This document shows, in pieces, positions 29,801 to 37,724 of a DNA stretch of 64,000 bases. The stretch is from Qipengyuania sp. SS22 (GTDB taxonomy: Bacteria; Pseudomonadota; Alphaproteobacteria; Sphingomonadales; Sphingomonadaceae). Both the position numbers and the translations under genes were made by a program. The stretch lies in the NCBI RefSeq assembly GCF_025736935.1, contig NZ_CP107048.1, positions 1,749,501-1,813,500 on the forward strand, in the 5' to 3' direction. A model generated the notes under the pieces. The model saw only the letters and a program-made list of their open reading frames with translations. It made no database searches and was not told the origin of the DNA. The number at the start of each line of letters is the position of its first letter. The stretch's first letter is position 1.

Positions 29801-31933
29801 GAAATCCACATCTCCCCCGACATTTACGTCGCCGGTGCCTTCGGTCAGGATGATCACGCGACCGGCGCTGCCATCGCCCCCGGCTGCAATGGACCCAGCG
29901 GCGCCGGTGCCAATCGCAAAGCCGACAACATCGGCCGTCGTAATCGCCCCTGTACCAGTGGCGTATATTTGCCCGACACCACCAATGCCTGCGCCGCCCG
30001 CACCACCGATGCCCCCCGAACCCGGAACCTGCAGCGTCGTGGTCCCAGCGATGTCGATGGTCCCGTCAAGGGCATTGATCAACGCCTCGCCGCCCTGACC
30101 CAGCCCCCCGGTATCACCAGGACCGCCGCCGAACACGCTCGCGCCACGTCCTCCAGTACCCGACGCATTGAGTGTCAGCGTGCCGCCGAAAGTGATTGCC
30201 CCGCCATCGGCTTCGACATTCGCCAATCCGCCGGTCCCTGCACCGCCGTCGATGATGCCCACCGCTCCGTCCGCATCGCCGCCACTACCGATCGCTGTCA
30301 GTGTCGCGTTCCCGACGACATCGATGATCCCGCCGCTCTGCGCGACGATCTCACTGCTGCCGCCGGTGGCACTGTAACCGACGCGCCCGTTGCCGAAGGC
30401 GGACGTATCGACGGACAAGGTGGCGCCAAGTTCGATGACACCGGCGTTCTGTGCAGCCAAGATAGCGCTGCCACCGTTTCCATTGCCAAGCCCGCCCGAG
30501 GTCGTTTGGTCGAGCGCTCGGGCGCGTAGGATCACGTCGCCATCGATCGACAGCGAGCCCCCGTTCGCGCTCAGTTCGATCTCGCCTCCGGTCGCCGCGC
30601 CATTATCCTGCACCGGCGTGGCGTCGGCAGTCAGCGCACCCGCGATCTTCAGTGTCGCATCTTGGCGTGCAATAAGGTCGATCGTTCCGCCGATCACGTC
30701 GCCCGAGGTGGCGATGGTTCCGCGGGCCAGCAAATCGGCATCCCCGGTGATCGTAAGATCGTTGCCATTGGTCGCGGTGAGCGAGATCGCACGTGCCGCC
30801 TCGACCGTGAGGCCATCCTCGAAATCAATCGCGCCGGCATTGGACGTGACGCTGAAATTGCCCGTCGCCCCGGCGAAGACACTTGATGTCAGGTTGGCGG
30901 CACCGGTGACCGAAATCGATTCTGCCACCGCTCCGTCATCGACCCCACCGGTCTCCACATCGCGCCCGAAGACATCATAACCGGCGGACAGGATGATATC
31001 GCCATTATCGACTCCGGCGCTAACCGCGGTGTCGAACCCCAGATTGCCGCGCAGGAGCATGGTGATCGGATCGTTCACCGCGCGCGCGACCATGTAAATC
31101 ACATGGTTGTCGCCCGCGCCCAGACTCGACGGGCCGCCGGTGACGCCGCGATGGTCGATTGGCGTGGCCACGCTCGTCCCAACCGGGATTTCGATATCGA
31201 ACAGTCCGCTATTGTAGGTCAGGTTGACCTGCTCGCCTGCAATGTAGGCGGTCGAGCCATTGATATTGGCGTTGCCCTGCATCGAAATTTGCGGTGCGGC
31301 AGTGACGAAATAACTGCCTTCGCCCGCCGCGGTGATTTGAGCCCCCGGCGTGATCGATATGCCCGCGGTCGATCCTTGCGTTCCAGTCAGCTCAAGCGCT
31401 CCACCCGCAGCATAGCTCTCGAAACTGTCGAGATCGGCATCGAGAGTCGTCAGTAGAAGCTGGCCGACATCGAACACCGCTGTGCCGCCAACTAGGATCC
31501 CGGTGGGCGAATAGAAGGCGACCGTCCCGCCAGTGGAGAATCCTCCGTTGGCGTCTTGGAGACGCGAGATGACCGACCCCTGGAACACCACCACATCGCC
31601 ATTGGTCGAAGGCAGAATGCGGTTGAGGACTGCAAACCCGCCCTGCCCCGGTCCGTCCTGGAAATAGGCTGTCGCACCATTGGGAAGAAAGGTCAGCGCA
31701 TTGCCCTGGTCATCCTCGAAGGGGAACCAGTCGAGCACCGCGGTTGCAGAAGTGATCGTGAATGTGTCGACATCCGTGACCGAGCGATCGATATCGACGG
31801 TACCCCGCACGATTGTGGGAGCTCCATTGAAAGCATCTGCCCGCGCCTGCGAAGGGATCGCCAATACTGCGGCCATGGCGAGTCCGGCGCCGCCAAGCAG
31901 CAGGGGCAGACGATGATTGATCGAGCGGGCCAT
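26882..31933 (-). CDS. TpsA-type exoprotein, filamentous haemagglutinin-like, Gly-rich
   Basis: 1683 residues. Signal peptide to about A32 (IPSQARA|DA). Residues about 33-260 are a TPS secretion domain, with VLNRILPSTNGDVVVFQGSV-like and GGTVAFYSPTGILVGG motifs. A long stretch of degenerate glycine-rich repeats follows (about 440-1130), of the form GGxGGxGxGG with hydrophobic strands between, consistent with a beta-helix. Near the end a cysteine pair, C1575 and C1582, sits where HMW1-type adhesins use a disulfide loop for surface anchoring; about 100 residues follow, ending in an acidic tail. The gene starts 1 bp after the tpsB stop with GGAGG upstream. Its role is likely adhesion, matrix formation or contact; not testable here. 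Confidence 0.85.
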   Translation of the reverse strand: MARSINHRLPLLLGGAGLAMAAVLAIPSQARADAFNGAPTIVRGTVDIDRSVTDVDTFTITSATAVLDWFPFEDDQGNALTFLPNGATAYFQDGPGQGGFAVLNRILPSTNGDVVVFQGSVISRLQDANGGFSTGGTVAFYSPTGILVGGTAVFDVGQLLLTTLDADLDSFESYAAGGALELTGTQGSTAGISITPGAQITAAGEGSYFVTAAPQISMQGNANINGSTAYIAGEQVNLTYNSGLFDIEIPVGTSVATPIDHRGVTGGPSSLGAGDNHVIYMVARAVNDPITMLLRGNLGFDTAVSAGVDNGDIILSAGYDVFGRDVETGGVDDGAVAESISVTGAANLTSSVFAGATGNFSVTSNAGAIDFEDGLTVEAARAISLTATNGNDLTITGDADLLARGTIATSGDVIGGTIDLIARQDATLKIAGALTADATPVQDNGAATGGEIELSANGGSLSIDGDVILRARALDQTTSGGLGNGNGGSAILAAQNAGVIELGATLSVDTSAFGNGRVGYSATGGSSEIVAQSGGIIDVVGNATLTAIGSGGDADGAVGIIDGGAGTGGLANVEADGGAITFGGTLTLNASGTGGRGASVFGGGPGDTGGLGQGGEALINALDGTIDIAGTTTLQVPGSGGIGGAGGAGIGGVGQIYATGTGAITTADVVGFAIGTGAAGSIAAGGDGSAGRVIILTEGTGDVNVGGDVDFQATASGGDGQAGGDATGGIAGIYATYGSISVDGSAALSANASAGDASIGFGGTGGNALGGTAYIQADGSQTLSASLTIAGDASMNASGVGGDGGEGDGSTIGAGAGGNGTGGTFQGTPGTGGAFALAGRDNATLTVGGSTALSASGFGGTGGTGGTGQVGGAGGAGVGGTTQAGTFSGGGDGSLGNGRAQFDMLTLEASGNGGDGGSGAVALGAGGIAAGGFAGVFANGSQVDAGNISTRADGTGGAGSTGGDGFGGNAGMGIVGGTLNALSVIGSAQGTGGSGTTGNGGAGRAGDVSIDSDSILNVTGDIQYSAIGNGGASETGDGGLAEGGVASITTSDTAILTVGGDVILNSLANGGGGAVGGNATGGTAFLDVLAGTTTISGTTTLDASAFGGGSSDGDGGSGTGGLAYVHSRTGGSLSFGDATLTANGFGGFDATGVQSGGAIGGLVQVLASAEAAIEADFLRLEALGADTAGAFEIIANGGTIGLDQLVARATGASAGDASLIRAAGGAIPITGLAQFELTGDLDIVTANGGLIGGPSIGDPTAAISIDTGGTVTIDGDNDDQIGFGGQDVFILSSELDILAGARIGAEFLNLVVFGNDATTVLGGTGDTGGYTLTQAELERIDASAAYFGASFEGMASDDLLIRDTTIFGSLDDGVASVFIGAGGVARVEGILAYVDAAPTDELSILAQRLEIVTPGGIGIVDSQDNPTGRFSFFGNDFWMADADTIAQLRDDVGFAGRDALLAAAAAGSSDPLGYLRAGDVLLAVGSSLLVRNTGTSQAPAGITVTGGLSIASFENDDQQTPSGGALDVFAYGRQLNGDGSFVTGEDFFALVEFSTDEDLDGLFTTYTDASQFNDCTINTAQCAGVEPPPPDTREEVLEEIDQKAPAAAVTTTAAIATAPVEQSEQDSNVEFGADFPGLLSASLIGKQGAIDDPVASGGDIALYGAGEEAPEQDDETAEDSDEQ
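28540..30600 (-). repeat. Glycine-rich degenerate repeat region within tpsA
   Basis: Coding DNA dense in GGC/GGN codons encodes imperfect tandem units rich in GG, GT and GN, separated by short strand-forming segments. Limits are approximate. The repeats diverge in DNA and protein, so this is an old repetitive fold and not a fresh tandem duplication. Confidence 0.55.
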
Positions 31934-31934
31934 A

Positions 31935-33761
31935 TCAGAACCTCCAGGGAAGCAGGCGGGTGGTGAGCGAAACGAGCACGCGCACGTCTCCGCGATCGGC
32001 AGCGAAATCGGGTTTCTCGAGCGGCACTGCGACAGCCACATCGGCCTGCAGCGCGCTGCCATAAGCAAAGCGGATACCGCCGCCCGCCGACCACAGGCGA
32101 TCGGGATTGAGCGGGGAACGGCTCGGGTCCTCGTTCCAGGCCCAGGCCATGTCGGTGAAGAGATAGCCTTCCCACGCCAGTTCGGCGAGGCCATCGGGCG
32201 CCAGCGAACCGTAGCCCATTTCCAGCGACAACGCGTAGCCGCTATCCCCGAGAATGCTGCCCGGGTCATAGCCGCGGCCAAGCGAATAATTGCCCGCAGA
32301 GAATTCCTCGAAGGCGGGCAGCGGATCGCGGGAGAATTGTGCATTCATGCCGAGCGAGAAACGCACATCGGGTATGGGCCGGTAATCGGCCTCGCCTTCG
32401 ATCCGTACCAGCAAGGGCGTGGGATCGGCCTCGATCCGGTTGGGGGCTACACCCGCCACAATGCAGGTGCGCGGATCGGTGCGGCAATCGGGGGTGGCAT
32501 CGAATATGTCGATCCCCTGGCGCAGCTCGATCGCGCCGCGCGCGCCAAGCCGGGGTTCGAAGGCGCTGAAGCCATTGGTGCCCGCGATGCTGGCGGGATC
32601 GGCGTAGAGCGAATCCACCCGCAGGAAGACCGTCCGCACCCGGTCGCGCGTCAGGCGCAGATCGTTCACCGTCAGGTCCTGGTCGACGTAATCGAATCCG
32701 CTGCTCAGGATATGCGAGGTGCTGCGGCTGCGCTGGATCGGGTAGGACAGCCCCGCTGAGGCGAACAGCGTTTCGGATTCGACATCGAGCCCGGGCAGGT
32801 CGAGATCGGGGTCGGTCCAGCTATAGGTGAACTGGCCGAACATCCGCAGACCATCGCCGCCGATCGCGAAATCATGCCGGAGCTGGACGGTTTGCTGCTC
32901 CTCGAACTCGGCGGTGGAGAACAGCGCGACGCTGGTCCGGTCGCCGAGCCCGGTCAGATCATAGACCTCGCCGCGCAGCAGCCCGCCGAACCGGCCAAGC
33001 GCCTTGGATCCGAAGTTCTGGACATTGAGATCGAGCGTTCCGCGCCGCCGTATCACCGCGATATCGCCGACCAGATCCCCCGGCGCTCCGCCTGCGGCAG
33101 GGCGCAGCGAGAGACGAACATCGACCCCCGGCAGGTCGTCGGCGAGCAGCAGATAGCGCTCGGCCCGCGTGGTGTTGAAGACCGCATCCTGCGTCAGCGG
33201 TTCGAGATAGGTCGCCACCAATTGCTCGGAAGGCCCCGCATCGCCGCGCACCCGCAATGCCGTGACCCGGCCGAACACAACGCGCATTTCCGCGTCGCCA
33301 TTGGACAGCCGCTGCGCAGGGATTTCGACCGTCGCGAGATAGCCCGCCTGCTGAAGCCGCTGGTTGGCCGCCGCGCGGACATCGCACAGCACCGATACGG
33401 GCAGTTCGCGACCCACATAGCTCTCGTAGGCTCCGGTCAGGTCGACTTCGGGCGCTTTGTCCGCACCGATGAAGCGCACCGCATTGAGCGTTACCGTGAT
33501 GTCGGCCAGATCGGGCGCGTCGAGCGCGCAGGGCGAGCGCTCCATTCCCCCGTCGATCGTCAGCGTGGTGGGCGGCGCAACCGGCTCGCGTGCTTGCGGC
33601 GGGGTCAGCTCGCTGCGGCTTGGCACCGCTTGTGCTTGCGCCATCGCGGGATTGGCAAGCGCGAACGCCCCCACCCCGGCCAGCAAGACCGTGCGTGCGC
33701 GGTGTAACGCGGGCCCATCGCCGCTATTCAAATTCGTGTAGATACGCTGGCCAAAGCCCAT
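31935..33761 (-). CDS. TpsB-type outer-membrane transporter (FhaC/ShlB family)
   Basis: 608 residues; start at 33761 (MGFGQRIYT), preceded by a GGGGGG run 8 bases upstream; an in-frame ATG at 33794 is a less likely alternative. A signal peptide ends about NPAMAQA. POTRA-like modules follow (residues about 80-230; YVGRELPVSVLCDVRAAANQRLQQAGYLATVEIP), then a 16-strand-type barrel with the family signature YSLGRGYDPGSILGDSG and a terminal aromatic residue (LLPWRF). It exports the TpsA encoded one base downstream through the outer membrane. Heads the operon tpsB-tpsA-CHAT. Confidence 0.9.
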   Translation of the reverse strand: MGFGQRIYTNLNSGDGPALHRARTVLLAGVGAFALANPAMAQAQAVPSRSELTPPQAREPVAPPTTLTIDGGMERSPCALDAPDLADITVTLNAVRFIGADKAPEVDLTGAYESYVGRELPVSVLCDVRAAANQRLQQAGYLATVEIPAQRLSNGDAEMRVVFGRVTALRVRGDAGPSEQLVATYLEPLTQDAVFNTTRAERYLLLADDLPGVDVRLSLRPAAGGAPGDLVGDIAVIRRRGTLDLNVQNFGSKALGRFGGLLRGEVYDLTGLGDRTSVALFSTAEFEEQQTVQLRHDFAIGGDGLRMFGQFTYSWTDPDLDLPGLDVESETLFASAGLSYPIQRSRSTSHILSSGFDYVDQDLTVNDLRLTRDRVRTVFLRVDSLYADPASIAGTNGFSAFEPRLGARGAIELRQGIDIFDATPDCRTDPRTCIVAGVAPNRIEADPTPLLVRIEGEADYRPIPDVRFSLGMNAQFSRDPLPAFEEFSAGNYSLGRGYDPGSILGDSGYALSLEMGYGSLAPDGLAELAWEGYLFTDMAWAWNEDPSRSPLNPDRLWSAGGGIRFAYGSALQADVAVAVPLEKPDFAADRGDVRVLVSLTTRLLPWRF

Positions 33762-33794
33762 TCGGATCGCCCCCCAACAGCACAGTACATGCAC

Positions 33795-33964
33795 TCGTCG
33801 ATTTAATCAGCGATCCGCCGGGCCCGTTATCCGGGCCTCTTCCTTGTGATAAGCAAGGCCTTAACATCCTCCCACGCGAATTGTCATGCTGAATCTTGCA
33901 CGCCCCACCGAGGGACGGTCACGGCTTGAGGAAATCGCGCGGGCATGGGGTGAGGCGGAAGTCG
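33795..33964 (-). promoter_or_regulatory. Leader and promoter region of the TPS-CHAT operon
   Basis: This stretch between tpsB and the tRNA-Thr gene must hold the operon promoter. It contains two small inverted repeats, GGCCCG-TTAT-CCGGGCC (33821-33837) and CCTTG/CAAGG (about 33843-33859), which could form leader hairpins. I do not see a convincing -35/-10 pair. Confidence 0.35.
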
Positions 33965-34040
33965 TGGTGCCGCTTACAGGACTCGAACCTGTGACCCCAT
34001 CATTACGAATGATGTGCTCTACCAACTGAGCTAAAGCGGC
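33965..34040 (-). tRNA. tRNA-Thr (CGT anticodon)
   Basis: 76 nt with encoded CCA. Acceptor arms GCCGCTT/AAGCGGC pair fully, the D-arm reads TAGCTCAGTTGGTAGAGCA, the anticodon loop is TTCGTAA (anticodon CGT) on a CATCA/TGATG stem, and the T-arm has GGTTCGAGTCC. Confidence 0.95.
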
Positions 34041-34063
34041 ACTTTCGCGGTGTGCGCGGGAAG

Positions 34064-34137
34064 TGGAGGCCCGAGCCGGAATCGAACCGGCGTGCAAGGA
34101 TTTGCAGTCCTCTGCGTAACCACTCCGCCATCGGGCC
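34064..34137 (-). tRNA. tRNA-Cys (GCA anticodon)
   Basis: 74 nt with encoded CCA. Acceptor GGCCCGA/TCGGGCC, anticodon loop CTGCAAA (anticodon GCA) on AGGA/TCCT, T-arm GGTTCGATTCC. Lies 23 bp upstream of tRNA-Thr in the same direction, so probably co-transcribed. Confidence 0.95.
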
Positions 34138-34249
34138 TCGCCCGGCCTCTCGGTCGGGAAGCGGCGCACTAGCGATTCTCGCGGGCAAAGGCAATCGCCT
34201 CGTCGCGCCTTACGTAACGTCAGTCTGGACGCGTGGCGGGATAGGCGCA

Positions 34250-35041
34250 ATGACCCTGCGCATGAGCATTGCCAACCTCCTCGATCCGATCACCGCAGCA
34301 GGCGGCGAAACGCGCTTTTCCGGGCTCGACCACTGGATGCAGGGGCGCACGCTGTATGGCGGTGCGTCGGCGCTGATCGCCTATACCGCGGTCGCCCGGG
34401 CCTTTCCCGACCTGCCACCCTTGCGCGGGGCGCAGGTCGCCTTCGTTGCGCCCACCGGCCCCGAGGTCGAGCTGCGCCGCGAGATCGTGCGGCAGGGCCG
34501 CAATGTCGCGCAGGTGCGTAGCGAGATCTGGTGCGAGGGCAAATGCACGCTCACCGCCTTCTGGCTGTTCGGCACCGAGCGCGAGGCCAATGCGCTGCAC
34601 GATGCCGCACCGGTCGCCGACTGGCCCGGTCCGCCCGAGGAAGCCGAGAGCGCGATGCACGGCAAGGGCCCCGCCTTCATCCAGAACAATTTCGAGATCC
34701 TCCGCGCGCAGGAGCAGCAGGGCCCCGGCGACCCGGTGGTGCGGCGCTGGGCGCGGCTGACCGACCGCGAGGGGCTCGACCCGGTAAGCGAGTTGATCCT
34801 GCTGGGCGATGTGCTGCCGCCGGGCGCGATGCGCGCGATGAAGCGGCAGGGACCGATCAGTTCGGTCAACTGGTCGTTCAACCTGCTCGAACCCGCGCCG
34901 ACGACCCGTGACGGGTGGTGGATGAGCGAGAACGCCAGCCAGCACGCGGCGCATGGCTATTCATCCGAACGGCTGCGGCTGTGGAACGCCGAGGGCAAGC
35001 AGGTGCTCGACGGGATGCAATGCGTGGCGGTGTTCGGCTGA
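34250..35041 (+). CDS. Acyl-CoA thioesterase family protein (double hotdog)
   Basis: 263 residues resembling TesB-like/4HBT_3 thioesterases. The N-terminal hotdog half includes MQGRTLYGGASALIAYTAV (the substrate-groove loop) and the C-terminal half ends GWWMSENASQHAAHGYSSE then LRLWNAEGKQVLDGMQ, the typical last strands. It likely hydrolyses acyl-CoAs in the cytoplasm. ATG at 34250 is preceded by a weak GGATAGG; the ATG at 34262 is an alternative. A recognisable remnant of a paralogous 3' end lies 2.6 kb downstream. Confidence 0.82.
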   Translation: MTLRMSIANLLDPITAAGGETRFSGLDHWMQGRTLYGGASALIAYTAVARAFPDLPPLRGAQVAFVAPTGPEVELRREIVRQGRNVAQVRSEIWCEGKCTLTAFWLFGTEREANALHDAAPVADWPGPPEEAESAMHGKGPAFIQNNFEILRAQEQQGPGDPVVRRWARLTDREGLDPVSELILLGDVLPPGAMRAMKRQGPISSVNWSFNLLEPAPTTRDGWWMSENASQHAAHGYSSERLRLWNAEGKQVLDGMQCVAVFG

Positions 35042-35116
35042 ACCCGATCGGGCGACAAGCAGGCGACAAGGGCGACACCCTGTCGCCCGCCGGAACGCCA
35101 TCACATGCCGCTGTAA

Positions 35117-35782
35117 TTACTCGGTAATACCGCCTCCATCGGTGGGCGACACTTCGGCGGGCACCCCCGCCCCCGCTCCCTCGTCCGGATCGGCGGCTTC
35201 CTCCTGTTCGGGCCGGTCCCCGTCGGCCTCGACCTCGGAGCGCGCCTCGCGCTCTTCCTCGGCATCGCCCCGCCAGTGCGGCGGCCCGCGTTCGACCCGA
35301 TCCGCGAGCGCGGCCAGATCGCCGGTGCCGAAGGCCGCTTCGGGCAGGAAATCGTATCTGGGCTTGCGCACGAGGCCCTGGCGCATGGCGAGCAATGCCA
35401 GCGTCAGCCGCTCGTCATAGCGGCGCGAGGTGCCGACCAGTTCGCCATTGTAGTAATGCGGCACTTCGACTCCGTTGAGCGCGCGGTCGAGCGCCGCCTC
35501 GGCAAGCACGTCGAAGCGCGCGGCGAAGGCGGCTTCCCAGGCCCTGTCGAAGGGCGTCCCGCGCAGCCGCGCGCGCAGCTTATAGGCCGATTGCCGCCCC
35601 ATCCCCACCGCGCGCGCCGCGGCGGAGACATTATGCGTCGCGGCGAGTTCGCGCAGGAAGGCGGCCTGCCGCGCGGGCGTCCAGCCGCCATGGCGCGGGT
35701 CGGCGGGAGGTGTGGGGAGCGATGCAGGTGCGATGTCGTCACCGGCCTGCACGAAGGAGGAAGGGTGCGGTTGGTCTGTCAT
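35117..35782 (-). CDS. Helix-turn-helix protein, terminase-small-subunit-like
   Basis: 221 residues. The N-terminal third contains RQAAFLRELAATHNVSAAARAVGMGRQSAYKLRARLRG, a clear HTH of the kind found in phage small terminases and in many sphingomonad hypothetical proteins. The middle (DRALNGVEVPHYYNGELVGTSRRYDERLTLALLAM) is also conserved-looking, and the C-terminus is a low-complexity acidic tail (EEEREARSEVEADGDRPEQEE). No other phage genes are near. Start at 35782. DNA binding is likely; the role is not known. Confidence 0.7.
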   Translation of the reverse strand: MTDQPHPSSFVQAGDDIAPASLPTPPADPRHGGWTPARQAAFLRELAATHNVSAAARAVGMGRQSAYKLRARLRGTPFDRAWEAAFAARFDVLAEAALDRALNGVEVPHYYNGELVGTSRRYDERLTLALLAMRQGLVRKPRYDFLPEAAFGTGDLAALADRVERGPPHWRGDAEEEREARSEVEADGDRPEQEEAADPDEGAGAGVPAEVSPTDGGGITE

Positions 35783-35904
35783 CCGCCAGGTTAAGACAAA
35801 TTCGGCGCGTGTAGGAAAGGGGTTTTGGGTAAGGCCGGGGCTTTGTCGATCATTGCCTGGGGGGATGCGGTACCGGGCCGCCTTGCGCGCGGCGCAAACG
35901 CTTT

Positions 35905-35929
35905 GCTTGCGGGGCAGCGCCCCACAAGC
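35905..35929. repeat. GC-rich hairpin in the gap 35783-36040
   Basis: GCTTGCGGGGC and GCCCCACAAGC pair with one mismatch around AGC. No T-run follows, so it is not an ordinary terminator. The rest of the 258-bp gap shows no gene. It separates the HTH gene from the pore-forming-protein gene. Confidence 0.35.
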
Positions 35930-36040
35930 CAAGCCCGAGATAAACAGCCGGCACCCTTAATGGTAGCGGATGACGCGAACGGCTTACTATGCCGGCCCGG
36001 CAACCGTCTGCTGCGCGGCCCCACCATCGCGAGCCGTAAT

Positions 36041-37207
36041 CTACGCGGTCTGCAGTTGGTTGAAATAGGTCACGAGATCGGTCGTCTGGCCAATGGCCAT
36101 CGCGGCCTGCACGTCTTGCTGCGACATGCCCGGTTCGAGCTGCGCATTGTTGACGTTGATGTCGATGATCAGGCTGCCTGCCTGATTATAGGCATCTGTC
36201 CAGGCGGCGACGGCTTCGTTCAGATCGTCGGCGACCGACTGATAGTTGCACGCCTGTTCATCGGCGATGGCGGCCTGAATGTCGTTCACGGCGTTCGTCA
36301 CCTCGTTGTCGAGCGTCTGCCATTCCGCCTCGACATTCTTGAGGTTCGACTGCACGTCGGCCGTCTGCGCCGCGAAATCCCCATATTGCTTCGCCATGCC
36401 CTGGAGCACGGCGACGTCCTGGGTGATCCCGGTGATCTGGGCCTGCTTCGCTTCGATCTCCGCCTTGTCCGCCTTGATCTTGATCGCATCGAGGGCGATG
36501 TACGTAGTGGCCACCGCAACGACAGGTCCGAGCACGATCCAGGCGAGCGCCCCGACAGGCCACGCGGCAATCGTGGCGACCACACCCAGGGTAAGCGCAA
36601 TGCCGTCGGCGATAGCGAGGCCAACGATGGCTGCGGTCAGGGACTTGATTTCCGCCTTGAGCCGCTCGATCGCGGCGTTCAGCTCGTCGATCTTTTGCTG
36701 ATCCGCCCCCGCGTCGGCCGACGACTTGTTCGCGATCGTCTGCAGTTGTTGCGCCATATCCGGCACCTTGTTCTGGTAATCCTGCACGGCCGAGAGCGTG
36801 CCCGACACGAAGGCAAGCACCAGCGAGACCTGCGACTTGACGAGGTTCAGGTCCGCGGTCAGCGCTGACTTGGCGCCGGCGTTTCCCGGGTTCTGGACCA
36901 GCGCTTGGGCCTGGTTTCTCGCGTCCTGCAGGGCGGCGGAAATGGTGGCGTTATAGCCCTGGACGCTGGCCGGGACGGTGAGCAGGCGCGCCATCACATT
37001 GTTGATCCAGTCGAGCGCGTCCGCCTGGGCGGCCTGGTGCGCGTTGACGAAATCCTGCCAGTCGGGAGGCAGCGTGTTCAGGACACCGAGCTGCGAACTG
37101 TAAACGCCGGTCGCTTCGTTGTTAACGAAGATGACGCTTTGCTTATATGCGCTGTGAACATCGGCGATATTCCGAGCGCTAGTGCGGAATGCGTGGTGAA
37201 GAGCCAT
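36041..37207 (-). CDS. ClyA/HBL-like alpha-helical pore-forming protein
   Basis: 388 residues, almost wholly helical, with no signal peptide. Long amphipathic helices flank a hydrophobic stretch at about 188-238 that looks like a hairpin (two apolar segments broken by AAWPVGALAW). This is the layout of the ClyA/HBL/NheA family, in which a hydrophobic head inserts into membranes and the long helices form the pore wall. Helical heptad segments such as KIDELNAAIERLKAEIKSL and KADKAEIEAKQAQI surround it. AGGAGG lies before ATG 37207. It is a lone component (HBL and Nhe toxins have three), in an island with A/T-rich flanks. Function as toxin or otherwise is inferred from fold only. Confidence 0.6.
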   Translation of the reverse strand: MALHHAFRTSARNIADVHSAYKQSVIFVNNEATGVYSSQLGVLNTLPPDWQDFVNAHQAAQADALDWINNVMARLLTVPASVQGYNATISAALQDARNQAQALVQNPGNAGAKSALTADLNLVKSQVSLVLAFVSGTLSAVQDYQNKVPDMAQQLQTIANKSSADAGADQQKIDELNAAIERLKAEIKSLTAAIVGLAIADGIALTLGVVATIAAWPVGALAWIVLGPVVAVATTYIALDAIKIKADKAEIEAKQAQITGITQDVAVLQGMAKQYGDFAAQTADVQSNLKNVEAEWQTLDNEVTNAVNDIQAAIADEQACNYQSVADDLNEAVAAWTDAYNQAGSLIIDINVNNAQLEPGMSQQDVQAAMAIGQTTDLVTYFNQLQTA

Positions 37208-37616
37208 TGCAACATCCTCCTGTTGGCCAGGCCGACAAGATGTATCCAAGTTATCAAGCGCGCAGACGAGCTTAAAACGCGAAAACCCGGTGCGAATGCG
37301 ATCTTCGAGTCGGCGTAGTTTTTCCTTTATACACTCGAATATTTACAGCGTCCATGGACACCCACTCTTCGAAGGGAGTAAAATTATGCCCAAAACGGTC
37401 CCATCTATTCGATGATATACTTCCCGGCTCGTCGAGCGAATGTCGATATACCGGATGAATGCGCGAACTGACCCGGCTCAACCCATCAGCTTCGGGCTAG
37501 CCACTTGGTCCATTCCGGTCCCATCGCGGAATTCATCCTGCCCGGTCAGCGCTCCGGCAACAGGCTTCGACGGCTGCTCGGCGGAATTGCCCAGCGCCGG
37601 GATGGTCTTCGAGCGG
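37208..37616. other. A/T-richer intergenic stretch upstream of the pore-forming-protein gene
   Basis: Roughly 400 bp without a supported gene. The part near 37310-37450 is clearly richer in A and T than the genes around it and probably contains the promoter of the minus-strand gene. A short stretch near 37476-37520 encodes PIS-FGLATWSI in one frame, similar to the PISSVNWSF strand of the 34-kb thioesterase, and may be a decayed part of the remnant described next. Confidence 0.5.
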
Positions 37617-37664
37617 CCGGTGGATGAGCGAGAACGCGACCCGGCACGCGGCGCATAGCTATTC
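37617..37664 (+). pseudogene. Remnant of a thioesterase gene 3' end
   Basis: The DNA matches the end of the intact thioesterase gene around 34918-34965 closely: both contain GTGGATGAGCGAGAACGC, then GGCGCAT and GCTATTC with only a few differences. Translated, it reads RWMSENATRHAAHSYSSE against WWMSENASQHAAHGYSSE. No start, upstream domain or continuous frame is present. It is probably what is left of a paralog broken by deletion or insertion. Confidence 0.65.
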
Positions 37665-37724
37665 CAGCGAGGGGGTGTCCGAATTCGGGTGCAAAACGCG
37701 CGCCGCCAGCGCTATCAGCCGCGA

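Noticed and set aside
28540..30600. PE_PGRS- or CRISPR-like tandem DNA repeats.
   Set aside because: Units are degenerate in length and sequence and encode a continuous protein; there are no identical direct repeats with unique spacers.
35117..35782. Prophage indicated by a terminase-small-subunit-like HTH gene.
   Set aside because: No portal, capsid, integrase or attachment site in the window; the HTH is common outside phages.
37272..37481. A 69-codon minus-strand frame in the A/T-richer gap.
   Set aside because: No ribosome site, no motif, composition unlike the neighbouring genes; treated as intergenic.
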